Origin: Flabesymbios commensalis
Lineage: Eukaryota; Annelida; Polychaeta; Terebellida; Flabelligeridae
Direction of reading: 5' to 3'
Assembly (NCBI GenBank): GCA_964017125.1
Contig: OZ024909.1
Coordinates: 49,573,580 to 49,637,579 of the forward strand
Length of the DNA stretch: 64,000 nt
The notes beneath the pieces are model-generated. The model did no database searches. It was not told the origin of the DNA and saw only the letters and a list, made by a program, of their open reading frames with translations. Numbering within the stretch: the stretch's first letter is position 1; every line of letters starts with the position of its first letter. Positions 36,241 through 48,910 of this stretch are shown here, one piece after another. The position numbers and the translations under genes were made by a program.

Positions 36241-39200
36241 GTCCCAGAGCTAGGGGGGTTTTATTTGTGTTGAAAGGTCCATACGATCCAAGAGTTCCAC
36301 CTATAGTGAAATTTTCTCAGGAATCCGAATCTGCGCGTCTTACAAAAATCATCCTGTCCAAAAGTACCGTAAAAACCCTTTAAACACTAGTACCGTCAAA
36401 ATCGCAAACCGCAATTTGAAATATTGCGTATGAAGTGATTGTTTGCTAAAATTGTAGTAATTTTCTATTTAAATAATTTTTTAATTATTTATTATCCTCA
36501 CATATAACACAGGCTTTCACATGGATGTAAAATATTTTGTGTCTGATCAATGACAAATACACAATATAGCTTTAAGTTGGTATTTTAACACGTAATTTTA
36601 CTCATTTTTCCTACTTTTTTACTAAATAGACAACATACTTTTCTCTCAGCCGATTTTTGTATAGTATAAATGTTTAGTTTTGATTCAAACATGTTCTAGA
36701 ACTATTGTTGACGTAAAATTAACCCATTTGGAATAAAAATAATGAGTTATGTAAACATATTACTCGCTTTTTTTGTTAGACGTAAAATTAGCTCGCTTTT
36801 CTTCAGGCTCGGGAAAATTGAAAATATCTCACATTTTTGCCCACTGAGTAGTCAAATTTTAAGCTATATTTATATATTTGATATATATATGACATAGGCT
36901 TTCACATGGATGTAAAATATTTTGTATCTGATCATTGACAAATGCACAAGAAAGCTTCAAGTTGGTATTTTAACCCATAATTTGACCTTTTTTCATACTT
37001 TTTCAGTAAATAGTCAAAATACTTTTTTCTCAACTAATTTTTGTGTATAATAAATATTTAGTTTTAATGTAAACATGTTCTAGAACTATTGTTGACTTAA
37101 AATAAACCCAGTTGGAATAAAAATAGTGAGTTATGTAAACATATTACATGCTTTTTTGTTTACACGTAAAATTTGACACAGTGTCTAATCTTTGACAAAT
37201 GCACAAGAGAGCTTGAAGTTGGTAATTTAACACTTAATTTTACCTATTTTTCATACTTTTTCGGTACATAGTCAAAATACTTTTCTCTCAACTGGTTTTT
37301 GTGTATAATAAATATTTAGTTTTGATACAAACATGTTCTAGAATTATTGTTGACTTAAAATAAACCCATTTGGAATAAAAAATGATGAGCTATTTGAACA
37401 TATTACACACTTTTTTGGGTTGGATGTAAAATTTGGGCACTTTTCTTCCCTTCCTCCCCGGGGGAAATTGACAGTGTTTCACATTTTTGCCCAATGAGTA
37501 CTGGTTACCCAAATTTAAAAAAATGTACAAACATCTTTAATATCAGGTAAAAGTAACTATCAAGGGCTTTAACGTGGATACATAATATTTTATTTATGTT
37601 AAATACAAAATGTACAACAATTAAGCGCTAACTTTGTATTTTATCCCTCCTTTGAACAATTCCAACGTTTTCTTGGTCAATACCAGCAAGACTTCTCGCT
37701 CATGTTAACTTTATATGGTATAAATGTTTGTTATTACTTTTGCATTCTTTGGAGCCATTTTTCAAAAGTCATCTTGACGACTGAAGAAGTGATCAACAGC
37801 CTTTTTTAAAGTGATCTCAGCCACTACAAAAGTTATCTTAGCCACTGAAGAAGTAATCATCACAAATTTAAACGTCATCTCAGCCACTTGTAAACACAAT
37901 TTTCCCGGGCTGGAAGAAAAGTGCCCAAATTTTACATCCAACCCAAAAAGTGTGTAATATGTTCGAATAGCTCATTATTTTTTATATTTCAAATGGGTTT
38001 ATTTTACGTCAACAATAATTCTAGAATATGTTTGAATCAAAACTTAATATTTTTTATACACAAAAATCAGTTGGAGAAAAGTATTTTGACTATGTACTGA
38101 AAAAGAATGAAAAATAGATAAAATTAAGGGTTAAAGTACCAACTTCAAGCTCTCTTGTGCATTTGTCAAAGATTAGACACAAAATATTATACATCCGTGG
38201 CCTGTGCCAGTAGCTTTCTATTGATATCAAATATATTGATATAGCTCGAAATTTGACTACTCATTGGGCAAAACTGTGAGATACATACAATTTTCCTGAG
38301 CCCAAAGAAAAGCGCACAAATTTTACGTCTAACCAAAAAAGTATATACTATGTTCACATAACTCACTATTTTTATTCCAAATGGGTTTATTTCAAGTCAA
38401 CAATAGTTCTAGAACATGTTTGAATCAAAACTAAATATTTATTATACACAAAAGCTGTGAAAAAAGTATTTTGACTATTTACTGAAAAAGTATGAAAAAA
38501 GGTCAAATTAAGGGTTAAAATACCAACCTAAAGCTTTCTTGTGCATTTGTCATTACTCAGACACAACATATTTTACATCCATGTGAAGGCATGTGCCAGA
38601 CGCTTTCTATTGATATCAAACATATTGATATAGCTCAAAATTTGACTACTCAGTGGGCAAAAATGTGAGATATGGTCAATTTTTCCGAGCCTGAAGAAAA
38701 GCGAGCTAATTTTACGTCTAACAAAAAAAGCGAGTAATATGTTCACATAACTCATTATTTTTATTCCAAATGGGTTAATTTTAAGTCAACAATAGTTCTA
38801 GAACATGTTTGAAGCAAAACTAAACATTTATACTATACAAATATCGGCTGAGAAAAAAGTATTTTGTCTATTTAGTGAAAAAGTATGAAAAATGAGTAAA
38901 ATTACGTGTTAAAATACCAACTTAAAGCTATATTGTGTATTTGTCATTGATCAGACACAAAATATTTTACATCCATGTGAAAGCCTGTGTCATATGTGAG
39001 GATAATAAATAATTAAAAAATTATTTAAATCACTTCATAGCAAACAATCACTTCATACGCAATATTTCAAATTGCGGTTTGCGATTTTGACGGTACTAGT
39101 GTTTAAAGGGTTTTTACGGTACTTTTGGCCGATGATTTTTGTAAGACGCGCAGATTCGGATTCCTGAGAAAATTTCACTATAGGTGGAACTCTTGGATCG

Positions 39201-39243
39201 TATGGACCTTTCAACACAAATAAAACCCCCCTAGCTCTGGGAC
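36241..39243. mobile_element. 3-kb near-palindrome flanked by TA
   Basis: Starts GTCCCAGAGCTAGGGGGGTT and ends with its reverse complement AACCCCCCTAGCTCTGGGAC, with TA on both sides (36239-36240 and 39244-39245). The arms (about 36241-37480 and 37905-39243) are inverted copies along their full length. Each is made of about three units of a roughly 300-400 bp AT-rich repeat (CATGGATGTAAAATATTTTG, ATGTTCTAGAACTATTGTTG, TTTAGTTTTGAT). A loop of about 0.4 kb separates them. No coding sequence, so this is a nonautonomous foldback element. The TA flank suggests a Tc1/mariner-like or other TA-targeting mobiliser, but this is only an inference. Confidence 0.82.
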
Positions 39244-39245
39244 TA

Positions 39246-40167
39246 TAGCCTATATGCTGACATTTTCAGCTTGTTACGAATTTTTCCAGGTCTCTATGCT
39301 TTTTAGACTAATACCCCTGGACTATGTATAATATACCGGTGATCACCCAATGCTGGCGCCGGCGCTGAATCATCGTTCTACTATATGCTAGGCCAGCCCA
39401 ACATGCAGCCCACCATTGAGCCGGCAATGTGTCGGTGTATCGTGCATTGGTCCGATGTCAAACCATTGTCTACCACTATGGCCGACATTTAAACGGCATT
39501 GGGGCAGTGTGAAAGAGTATACTATGTGGCCAGCACAATTTACTGGCCAGTGTTGATTGGATGCTGGCCAAAGCGGATCACGGGGGACCAGCGTTTAATC
39601 GGCATTGGGTTACTGTCGTGCTGACTTGCAATGTACACGAACATCATCTAAAAATTGTGATGAACATTAAATAAAAGCCAAATTACAGCACAAAAAAATA
39701 TCCCACCAAAATGTAATAACTTTACAACAATCCCTGAATGTCAAAGCTTCGCGTGAGGTATATAGTGGGTGTGGGGAAATATCTAATTGGTCAGGGCGTT
39801 TGTTCAACATATCAACATGATCAACAGATATTTTCTGGTACTGGATACTGTCAATGATCGGAAAAAATTATCTATGTAAAATTAAATAGCAAACGTATGT
39901 TTTGGATTCCATTGGTGGCATATAGGTTATTTTCCCTTATACAAGTGTATGTGAGCATCTTTCACTTATGAAATAAAGATAAATTCAGTGAATACTGATG
40001 TCAAGATAAAACTAGCCTTGAACAGACATTTAGAAATAGAAAGTATAGATGATACTGATAAACAGATAAAAAAGCAATACAAATGATGACCATTTGTTAG
40101 CCAATGAATATTAACCTTTAAGTTAAACTTAAAGCTTAAGCGCTAATCACGACTATAATCGTTTTTA
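39246..40167. other. Repeat R tail fragment and CCAACGTT-type repeat; no gene
   Basis: 39250-39330 (ATTTTCAGCTTGTTACGAA, ATACCCCTGGACTA) matches the tail at 58330-58395. 39340-39640 holds loosely palindromic ATGCTGGCGCCGGCGCTGA and CAGTGTGAAAG phrases related to the CCCAG MITE family. The remainder has no recognised feature. Confidence 0.5.
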
Positions 40168-40375
40168 ACCCTTTAACCGCCGGTGCCGCATATATTCGGG
40201 TTTTCACTTTTTATTAGCACATTCAGTACCACCTTTTAAACATGGTAAAGATAAAATGTGACATCAATCAGCAATATATGAAAACAGTTGACCTTCATTT
40301 TGTCAAATCTGAATAATTTTCACTCACTTTCAAGTGGGTGAAAATTCAGATTGAATAATTTGGCGGTTAAAGGGT
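40168..40375. mobile_element. Palindromic MITE, ACCCTTTAACCGCC ends
   Basis: Perfect 14-bp inverted termini ACCCTTTAACCGCC and GGCGGTTAAAGGGT, 208 bp in all. The interior has an inner inverted pair TTTTCAC...GTGAAAA. A related CACCCACTTGAAGTTGTGG / CAATTTCAAGTGGGTG hairpin lies just downstream at 40486-40536. Confidence 0.65.
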
Positions 40376-42253
40376 CTGTTTTATTAGAAGTTTAAATCAC
40401 AGTTGTGAGGAAAGAAATGTGTGTTTGAACATCAGGACTTGCAACTGATTGGTCTCAAATTAAACAAATATGAGTAATAATGTTCACCCACTTGAAGTTG
40501 TGGGTCGCGCTAGCGAGACACAATTTCAAGTGGGTGACAATTTCAATAAGGCAATATAGCGAGTGAAGGGTTAATGAAAAGTACACTGAACGTGTTAATG
40601 ACCATGTAAAAGGGATTCACGTGTTAAAGTGTCTAAATCTTCTCAATACAGATTTACATGGAGTACTGCATGTATTGTGAACATGTGGTTTCGTACTCTC
40701 CATTTCTTAATTCTAAAGTTCCAGTTTGTTATTGATTGTATATGTCTGTCAAGCATCATTTGAAAGATGTATTTACATAGATAACTGAATCAAAGCGCAA
40801 GTTTAATGTTGGAAAGAATCTAGCCATTGTAATACAATCATTTTTTTGCTATATGATTCCATGGCTCCATCATTAAAACATTGCACATTGAGTAAGCGTG
40901 CGTGTTTCGGATGTCCGATAGTCTGTATAATAAGCGACTCTGTGTGCGATGCAGAGTATGTAATCATTGCCATTCGTTAAGCTGTGCCCCAAAAATCCGG
41001 TGCGCGGACGATCGATTGCGCAATGAATTACTGCGTCATTGTTTAATCAATTAATTTTATGTTTAAGCCTATATTTTTTTACAATGACATATTTACATCT
41101 CATTAGAATAATGCCTTAACGTGGGAATTTAAACCCCTGTCTTTACAGTTGAATTTATCCACATTCTCATTCATCAGATCCAGTATCCTTCCACTAGCGC
41201 CAGCTAGTGGCTCTGATTGATCACACTGTAGAATGTGTGCTGTAGAAATATTCATGGATTTGACCTGCTTTTTTATCTGGCCAATAAGACAATACCTAAC
41301 AAAAATGGTGTCCTTGACATTCTAAACCACATGATCAGGCCAAGTAATACACATGGCCAGACATGTGACTATTTTTATGAAATTAACAGCTTATTTTAAC
41401 ATGTTTAAGAGAGGGTGGGGTTGACTACATCACTACATCTAAAATGCTATATTTCGTTTCCAACTTGGCCTGACATCATGTGGATATTTAAGATATAGCG
41501 TTAGGCCTACATCTACATGTATCATGACTGTGTATTGACAATCCTATTATAGTTGTATTATAGGGCTATATTCTTAACACATGGTCAACGATGATTTTAT
41601 GTTGGGCCAGCGTCGTAGACGGTTGACATACATCAATCCACCATTGTCAATCCCACAGTGTAAACACGATAGGTCTATACCGGCTCAATGTTTCCTCATG
41701 TTCGGCCTGTGTCGCAAGCAATGGACCAATGTTAAACCAATATTGGGTCAGTGTATCGTGCTGACTGAGACTGCACACCAGTAAGAACGATGACCCAGCG
41801 CTGGGTTCATGTTAATCCACAATCTGAGATGATGTCCCAACATTAAACCAAAAGTGGTTGATATCATCACTGTGCAAATTCTGCTGGTAACGTTGTCTCA
41901 CACAAAAGCAAGTCTACAATACCAAGTAACACAAAAAAAAGACGTAGATCCAATGTTGCTTTTATGCTGGGCGGCCGACATTGCATAGGATGGACCAACT
42001 ATAATACAACACAGGTTGATTGGATGTACTAGTCATAATAATACTAGGCATATAATGACAACCATAACCCAGTATAGGAGAGACATAATTAAATAAACAT
42101 AGTTTGATTCAGGGTCAGGTGTGGGTCACGAGACACCAGTTTTTGAGGCCCTATCAGAAAGCAGCAATTACAGAAGAGATTCTCAAAGCTCTGTAGCAGG
42201 GCCAACTAGCTGTGCTAGTCTGGCCTTTAGAAGGAGACTGAGAAAGCCACAGC
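40376..42253. other. No gene recognised
   Basis: Spacer DNA. 41580-41880 contains ATGTTGGGCCAGCGTCG and CAGTGTATCGTGCTGACTG phrases shared with the CCCAG MITE family. No frame above 70 residues has recognisable content. Confidence 0.4.
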
Positions 42254-42267
42254 TTTTGCTATGCTGT

Positions 42268-42584
42268 GTGTTAGGGCGGGGGCCCTAGGGTAGTGGTTAA
42301 CACCGCTGCCTTTCACGCCAGAGTCCGGGGTTCGGTTCCGGTCTCGGCAGTTTGAAAGAAACAAAATTGTTTCTTCCCCAACCACGTGTGAAAGTTAGCA
42401 TTGTGGGGAGCCTCCGTGACCGAGAGGTAGCGTGCTCGGCCTCAGACCGCCAGGGCTTGAATTTCGAATCCTGTGTCTGGAGGACAGTGTCATCTCAATC
42501 ATCTCACCATCCTCAGGAGGTTCTCCTGGCCCAGTTCAGCCTATATGTGCACAAAGGTGGCCTAAAGCCCGATTCATTTCATTT
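42268..42584 (+). mobile_element. Dimeric tRNA-derived SINE, copy 2
   Basis: Two tRNA-like heads (GTAGTGGTTAACACCGCTGC...GGGTTCGGTTCC; TGACCGAGAGGTAGCGTGCT...TTCGAATCC) and the common tail. Perfect 14-bp target duplication TTTTGCTATGCTGT at 42254-42267 and 42585-42598, which shows a genuine LINE-style insertion. Confidence 0.9.
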
Positions 42585-42598
42585 TTTTGCTATGCTGT

Positions 42599-43954
42599 CC
42601 AGATGTTGAACGCTGTTCATGTCAAACTCCTGCTACCTGTGCGACGGTTTCACGAGTTGACGACAGCCAATACATTTTTTTAAACATGTTAAGTATATTA
42701 TCTCGTGTAGGCCTACACTATAGGCCCATATAACGCTTAGGTTCCTACGCTTTCCAGAGTTTTTTTGCTATAATTTTATGCAGTGCATATTTATTGGTTT
42801 TGGTGCGAGACACATAAACATATTACTAAAATGCTGTTTAACTGTATTTTAAGTAGTGTTGATGCACATTTGTGTCTTAAAACTGATCCTTTTGTATATA
42901 GGCATGTACTACATGTATATTGTACATGCCTACTGTTCATGTTAATGACGCATATGTCTACATGTATAGACTTCCGTCGTAAATAAATATATATCTACAT
43001 AAAAAATACCATGCAAGCACTGATTATACTCAAACTGACCATAAATTAGACACAACTGCTGGCATTACGCTATACCAATAATCGAAGACCAATGCTACAT
43101 GCTCGTTTTGGGTGGCACATAAATACGAACAATGTCAATAGCACTGTGGTTAAGCGGTGGAGGTAACTGGAGTTACCATTAGCAAAACATGGCTGACACG
43201 GCTACCGATTCGTTTACATTTTCATCTTTTTTCTGTAGTTTAACGTTCTCCTTTGCTCCATCGATTTGTAGGTGGATTAATATTATTTAACTGGACAAAA
43301 TGCACATTATGTTATTTTCAAATTGTCGATAATGTACTCGTAATCGGTAAACAAAATTTGTTCAATGAGAATGGTAACTGTCATACGTCAATTCCAGCTG
43401 TTACTGGTAACTGCAACTTCAATAGGAGGTAACTGTCGCTTCCTATTAGCAGAGAAAATTCTATTATAAAATGTATATTCCAAAAGAACTTTAGTAATAG
43501 TTTACATGATCGTGAAGTTGATAATGATGCGTCCTGACTTTTCTTTTAATTGGTACTGTATACAGTATCACAGTAAGGGGCGCTGTAATATATTATGAGG
43601 GCCTAGTATATAAGATACTAGATGCATATCTATGGCTGTATTCATAGGCGTAGGCGGTGAACCAGCACTGGGTCAACATTAATAAAATAGACCTGTCTTA
43701 CTTTCAAACACCGGGTCGTTATATATGTGTAATACAAAAAACAACATTTCGGAGATGTCTCTTTCGATTTTTAAAGAATACTATATTTATTATAAATTAT
43801 TTAGGTTTTTATAGTCAGGTAGCTTAGCATCAATTTTTAGGCTTATCGTTATTGGGCGGATAAAAGCCCCATTTTTTAGGGCTCAGTGGCATATCCTGAT
43901 TAAAGTTAGCCTAGAAGCCCAACATTATTTTCTACATAAGACGCCGAAAAATGT
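42599..43954. other. No gene recognised
   Basis: AT-rich spacer. GGTAACTG phrases recur around 43160-43440 (GGAGGTAACTGGAGTTACC is a short palindrome). Nothing coding. Confidence 0.4.
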
Positions 43955-44410
43955 CAAAATCCAAGGTGATATGGCCACCATTTGTACAAGATGAAACATT
44001 AAAATGATAATATATTTTACAGAATAGATGCAGATTCTTGATTTTGGTGTGTAGCATAAGGGTCTTAGTTATGCCTGACATAGTGATGTAGTCAGAAAAT
44101 ACTTTAGACATTTGATTATTATTCAAATCCTAGATGGCAGCTATTTGTGCAAGGCGAAACAGTAAATTGTTATCATTTTGTATAAAATAGAAGCAAAATC
44201 ATAATTTTGGTGTGTACCATAAGGTTTCAAAACATGTCTGACATGGGGGTGTGGCCAGTACTTTAGTTATTGCATTGCGAGTAAAATCCAAGATGGCCGC
44301 CATTTGATCAAGATCAAAACAATAAATTTATATATTTTCGATTAAATACAAAGAGCTTCACAATTTCGATGTATGCTATCGGTTTTCCAGGTATGCCAGA
44401 TCTAGTGCAA
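43955..44410. repeat. About 160-bp tandem repeat, three units
   Basis: Landmarks TCCAAGGTGATATGGCCACC, TCCTAGATGGCAGCTATT and TCCAAGATGGCCGCCATT recur near 43961, 44128 and 44288. Each is followed by AAAC..TAAA and a TTTTGGTGTGTAGCATAAGG-like phrase. Divergent units; noncoding. Confidence 0.7.
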
Positions 44411-44425
44411 GTTCAACATTTATTA

Positions 44426-44880
44426 GTTCTGCCGTCACCGTAGGTGAGACGGAGGGAGCTATGGATTCCGCCTCCGTTTTTTTTGGCCTCTTCTTTTGCC
44501 TATAACTTTGTAAGAACATAAGGTAGGATAACAATATTTGGTATATGGGTTACTTCCAGGTGGCTAATGGACAGGTTAAAATATTTTTAATCTGAATTCA
44601 ATACACAAGGTCGCAGAGGAGAAAATGATGATGTTACGGCGTTGGGCCGTTGGGCCGTCCGTAAACAATTCGTTTCCGGAGCATATCTCTGAAAGTACTT
44701 GTCCGATTGTCTTCAAATTTTACACACAACACCCCTAGGGGGTCTAGTTGTGCCTTTTGGGGTATTTGAACTTTGACCTACTTCTGGTTCAGAACTATGA
44801 CCTATTTAGACGTTTTGACGCGCACTTCGTTTCCGGAGCAGATCTCGAAAAGTACTGGGCCGATGACAGTCATATTTCAT
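44426..44880 (+). mobile_element. Head fragment of satellite-bearing element (copy Z)
   Basis: Matches the first 450 or so bases of the elements at 55120 and 60565: hairpin CCGTCACCGTAGGTGAGACGG, CGTTTCCGGAGCATATCTCT, then CGTTTCCGGAGCAGATCTCG. It ends where the others continue toward their tandem arrays. Confidence 0.8.
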
Positions 44881-46130
44881 GTCCAACTTCGGGCGGATTG
44901 CCAGTGGCGTACCCTGGTTCCTCCGCTCAACAGCGGAGCCAATGCAGCACCCGCATCAGTGCTGGCGCTGATGTAGGCTGTGGTAGCCTTAAATAACCGG
45001 CAATAGCGTGTTTGACATTAGGTCTCTCACGTGGGATGAATGGAGTTACCCAGAGGGAGTGATCCTTCCTATTGTTACTCTGGGGACTATCCGACCCGAG
45101 GATAGCGGAGCTGCGCAAAATGCCAAAGAGTTTCATCAATAAATTGTACAGCGAAACTGTAGTCTCCGGCCGTCTGGGCATGTCTGGGGGTATATCCCCT
45201 AGACATGCCCAGAACCCCTTATCGGGCGAGCGAAGGAAAACGCTCTCAATAACCCACCATGCCCTCTCACCCCACCCTCACATCATCATCTGTACATCAT
45301 TCATCTCATTAATTGACTACAACGTTTTTATCGTATTATAATGTCACTTAAAATACCTTTTGTGCCGAAAAGTGACGTAAAGCAATGATTTACTACTACT
45401 ATATATCTGGTCCAACATTAAACCAACATTAAAACAACATTAAATCAGTATAGTTATGTTTGCTGGAAGTCGTTCATTTCCACTTAACTCATACCTTTGC
45501 AAACGTCACACACCTAACATGGCAGAGACAGAAGCAGACAAATTAATGGGTTTATTTTTCTAGAGGTTGGCAGCCCTACAGATATTGTTGGCTACCTCTA
45601 CAGTTAAAACTAATAATTATGTCACTATACCTGAAGATGACGCAAAACTAAATGACCAGGCGTCATGCTTGAGAGGTATGAATCCGGGTCTAACCGGTTT
45701 CAACTGAACTGCCGTAACACCAGGTTCAGAAATACTTTTTATGTGATAAAATATACAGACAGATTTTATATATTTTTTTATTTTTATGGAATTTTGAAAA
45801 TGTTTCATTCCGTTGCAAATATATTTAATATTGAAATGAAATAGTCATCTATTTGTCATATTTGTTGAGCTCATACAGAGCTCATTGTTTAAAGTCGACC
45901 CACTCACTGAAAGATTAAATTATTTATAATGACCGTAGACCCATAACATAGGTATACAAATGAAGCGAAAAGAGCTAACTAAGACATTGGTCTCAATTCT
46001 GTGTGAAGAGCTGTTTATATTTCTGTCATAGTCTATTCTATCGATTCAAGGCGAAGTTGAAATGTTTTCCAAAACACGTCAACTGACATTAATCAAATGT
46101 GCAGGTAGCTGTTAAAGACCAGGGCCCGTA
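44881..46130. other. No gene recognised
   Basis: Relatively GC-rich at 44890-45240, with overlapping frames on both strands (84 and 89 residues) but no domain I recognise. AT-rich beyond. Confidence 0.4.
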
Positions 46131-46238
46131 TTCTCGTACAAGTTACGATATATCGTAGAATTCTGATTGGTCGAGATAGCCATCTCGACCAATCAGAAAC
46201 CTACGATATATCGTAACTTTTACGAAAATACGGGCCCT
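46131..46238. mobile_element. 108-bp hairpin MITE
   Basis: Almost fully self-complementary: AGGGCCCGTATTCTCGTACA ... ACGAAAATACGGGCCCT, with inner pairs TTACGATATATCGTA and GATTGGTCGAGATAG/CCATCTCGACCAATC meeting at the centre. No loop to speak of. Could form a cruciform or a miRNA-precursor-like RNA. Confidence 0.8.
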
Positions 46239-46903
46239 GAACTTTACACATTTCGATATTTAGCCCATTTACACAGTTTGCGATAAGTCGCAGTGGATTA
46301 AGGTTGAGGCAGCATCGCAAATGTGTTTCAATGTGAAATTGTCGAGCGTTAAGGTCTCACCACACTAATTCATTCGCGCATATCATTATAAAGTTTAAGA
46401 ATAAGAAAGTTAGTTCTTTTTTTTTAAATTTGTGGCTCTTTGCAGTAGCCTCGGTGGAACATATTACAGATATATCATTTTGCTACCAATTAGAATCGAT
46501 TCTGTGATGATTTGCTGTAGCAAAAGCATCGAAATAAGCAAAGATATGGTAACAGGAAGTCCTTGCGCTACCAGTATTACTAGGCTCTTCTCAAAACCGC
46601 ACTCATTTTTTTCGCTAGGTCGCTCAGGGGAGAGTGGGCAAGAGGTTATTATGGGCCCAAATTAAAAATACGTCAGTTTCACATGCCTTTTCTATGTTTT
46701 ATATTGAAAGAGAACAGACTGATGGTTAAAATAATATAAATAGGGTTATTTACATTTCTCCACTTTAAGTGCAAAACTCACCAACGCGAACGTCAGCGCG
46801 ACTAGGCACGTGACGATTGACGCCACGACTGACGCGAAAATTACATGACTGTCCACACACCAACGCGACGACCAACGCGACATGTGAGGCGCGACAACCG
46901 GCG

Positions 46904-47219
46904 GGCGGGGGCCCTAGGGTGGTGGTTAGCACCGCTGCCTTTCACGCTAGAGTTCGGGGTTCGGTTCCCGGTCTCGGCGGTTTGAAAGAAACAAAAATGT
47001 TTCTCCCCCATCCACGTGTAAAACTCAGTATTGTGGGGAGCCTCCGTGACCGAGAGGTAGCGTGCTTGGCCTCAGACCGCCAGGGCTCGAATTTCGAATC
47101 CTGTGTCTGGAGGACAGTGTCATCTCAATCATCTCACCATCCTCAGGAGGTTCTCCTGGCCCAGTTTAGCCTATATGTGCACAAAGGTGACATAAAGCCC
47201 GATTCATTTCATTTCATTT
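46904..47219 (+). mobile_element. Dimeric tRNA-derived SINE, copy 3
   Basis: Head 1 GTGGTTAGCACCGCTGCC and GGGTTCGGTTCCCGGTC; head 2 TGACCGAGAGGTAGCGTGC and GGCTCGAATTTCGAATCC. The tail ends (ATTTC)3. Perfect 13-bp target duplication GCGACAACCGGCG at 46891-46903 and 47220-47232. A 171-residue frame crossing it (46817-47332) is spurious. Confidence 0.9.
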
Positions 47220-47759
47220 GCGACAACCGGCGTGACGAAAATGTACCAGTTTTGAAAATGGTCGCGTTGCCTATCGTGCTCGCGTATGCGTCGCGCTGGT
47301 ACGTTTTGGCAATGATCAAATTATGTGTTTGAAAAACTGACGCGACGTCATTTGAAGCTGACAATCACATCACCAATTCCAGCTATATAGAAATGATTGT
47401 ATGTATGTGTAATACAGTAAATGATGGGAATATATCACATTATATAATGATGTAGCAGGTAATTTATAAGGTAAAGATTAGATGTAATACAGTAAAATAC
47501 TGTTACGTTTTTCAGAAATATTACCTTTAGATTTTATTTCATTTTAGTGTTGATATATGTTTTTAAGTATTGAAGTGCCAGAAGCGTTGTGCAGGCAACT
47601 GTTTTTGTTGTATTTGGGGATTTGTTTGTTCGGCTCTCTGTGTTTGCTATGGTACATGCTCTCGCCTCACTCTGCATAATGCATAATACGAGAATGGAAA
47701 ACAAATAAATTTAATAAATACGTTTATAATGACTATGATTTTTCCTTTTTTCATTTTTA

Positions 47760-48020
47760 AGTCATATTTGACCATGAAAAGGACTTTTTTGAGTGACTTT
47801 GACCTTGTACAAAACAAATCCCTCCCGAACTGTTTCGTGACGCGAAAACACTACAAAACGAGGTATTATATGATTCTTTGGGACTTTTATTTGTAAAGTT
47901 TTGAAATTCTCATTTCTTGATGGTGGCCATTTTGGCGGCCATTTTGAATTTATCACCCCGCAAATTTTTGAGGTTGAGATCAAAATTGTATTTAATTTGT
48001 CAAAACCTTGCTCTGTGCGG
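47760..48020. repeat. Dispersed repeat Q, copy 1
   Basis: Aligned by eye with 48650-48910: GACCTTG, TTCGTGA.GCGAAAA, GGTATTA.ATGATTCTTTG, GGCCATTTTGGCGGCCATTT, GTATTTAAT.TGT.AAAACC and TTGCTCTGTGC in the same order. About 75-80% similar. Noncoding. Confidence 0.7.
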
Positions 48021-48649
48021 AATTTGAAACTTGTATCAAACTGGGATACATAAATTGAAAATGGCTATATTATCTTTTTTTGTTACATTTCTATGTCCTA
48101 TTCAACCTTAAAGCAGCTCCTTGGTATGACATCAATTTTCGTTTTTAATCCCGTACTGAAGTAGTGTATTCCACGGATCATGTTTTTATTTTTTTCAGAA
48201 TTTTCATATTTTTTCAAATATTTTTAATCAACATTTCTATTAAACCAGAAGTAACCCAAACAAACTATTTGTATACCTGAAGGACGATTGAATGTTTTCA
48301 CAGCATTGGGCCACATGCTGATGGCATCGGCCCAGCGTTGGGTAGACAATCAGTGCTGCAGGTGTGTCCTCCCGTGTCCTGCCTACAAGACACCAATTAG
48401 CGGCGACTGCTCCGATCTTACCGTCTGATACGTGGGAATATGTGATGTAAAGTGCTGAATATTGCTGACTTGTTTTGTTTACATGGCAATATACGACCTG
48501 GAAATACAACTATTTCACTCTTTTTCGGTGCTTGAAAATTGTTTTTCGACTTTTTCGTATTTTCAGTTAAGATCAGTAGGCTATATAGCTTCATATAAAT
48601 TAAATTTTCAAAATTGACAACATTGAAAATGTCTCATCCCAAGGGGTCC

Positions 48650-48910
48650 CTTTAAAAATGACTTTTTCGGGGACCTTGACCTTGAATCGTAAAATATTCT
48701 CCCCCAACAGATTCGTGAAAAAACGGGGTATTACATGATTCTTTGTGACTTTATTCGCAAAATTGTGAAGTTCTCATTTCTCGATAGCGGCCATTTTGGC
48801 GGCCATTTCGCATTTGCTCAGCTGACGAGGTCTCGGTCTGAAATTTTGGGGTTGAGACTAGAATTGTATTTAATATGTTAAAACCTTGCTCTGTGCCAAA
48901 TTTGGGAAAT
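48650..48910. repeat. Dispersed repeat Q, copy 2
   Basis: Second copy, about 890 bp downstream in the same orientation. It contains the perfect palindrome GGCCATTTTGGCGGCCATTT-type core shared with copy 1. Confidence 0.7.

Noticed and set aside
44890-45240. GC-richer segment considered as a structural RNA or gene
   Set aside because: Does not match 5S, U-type or other RNA patterns I know, and frames on both strands lack domains.
46817-47332. 171-residue plus-strand frame, and similar 60-135 residue frames at 31934, 42352 and 58043
   Set aside because: They run through copies of the dimeric SINE; the shared peptide comes from the SINE sequence.
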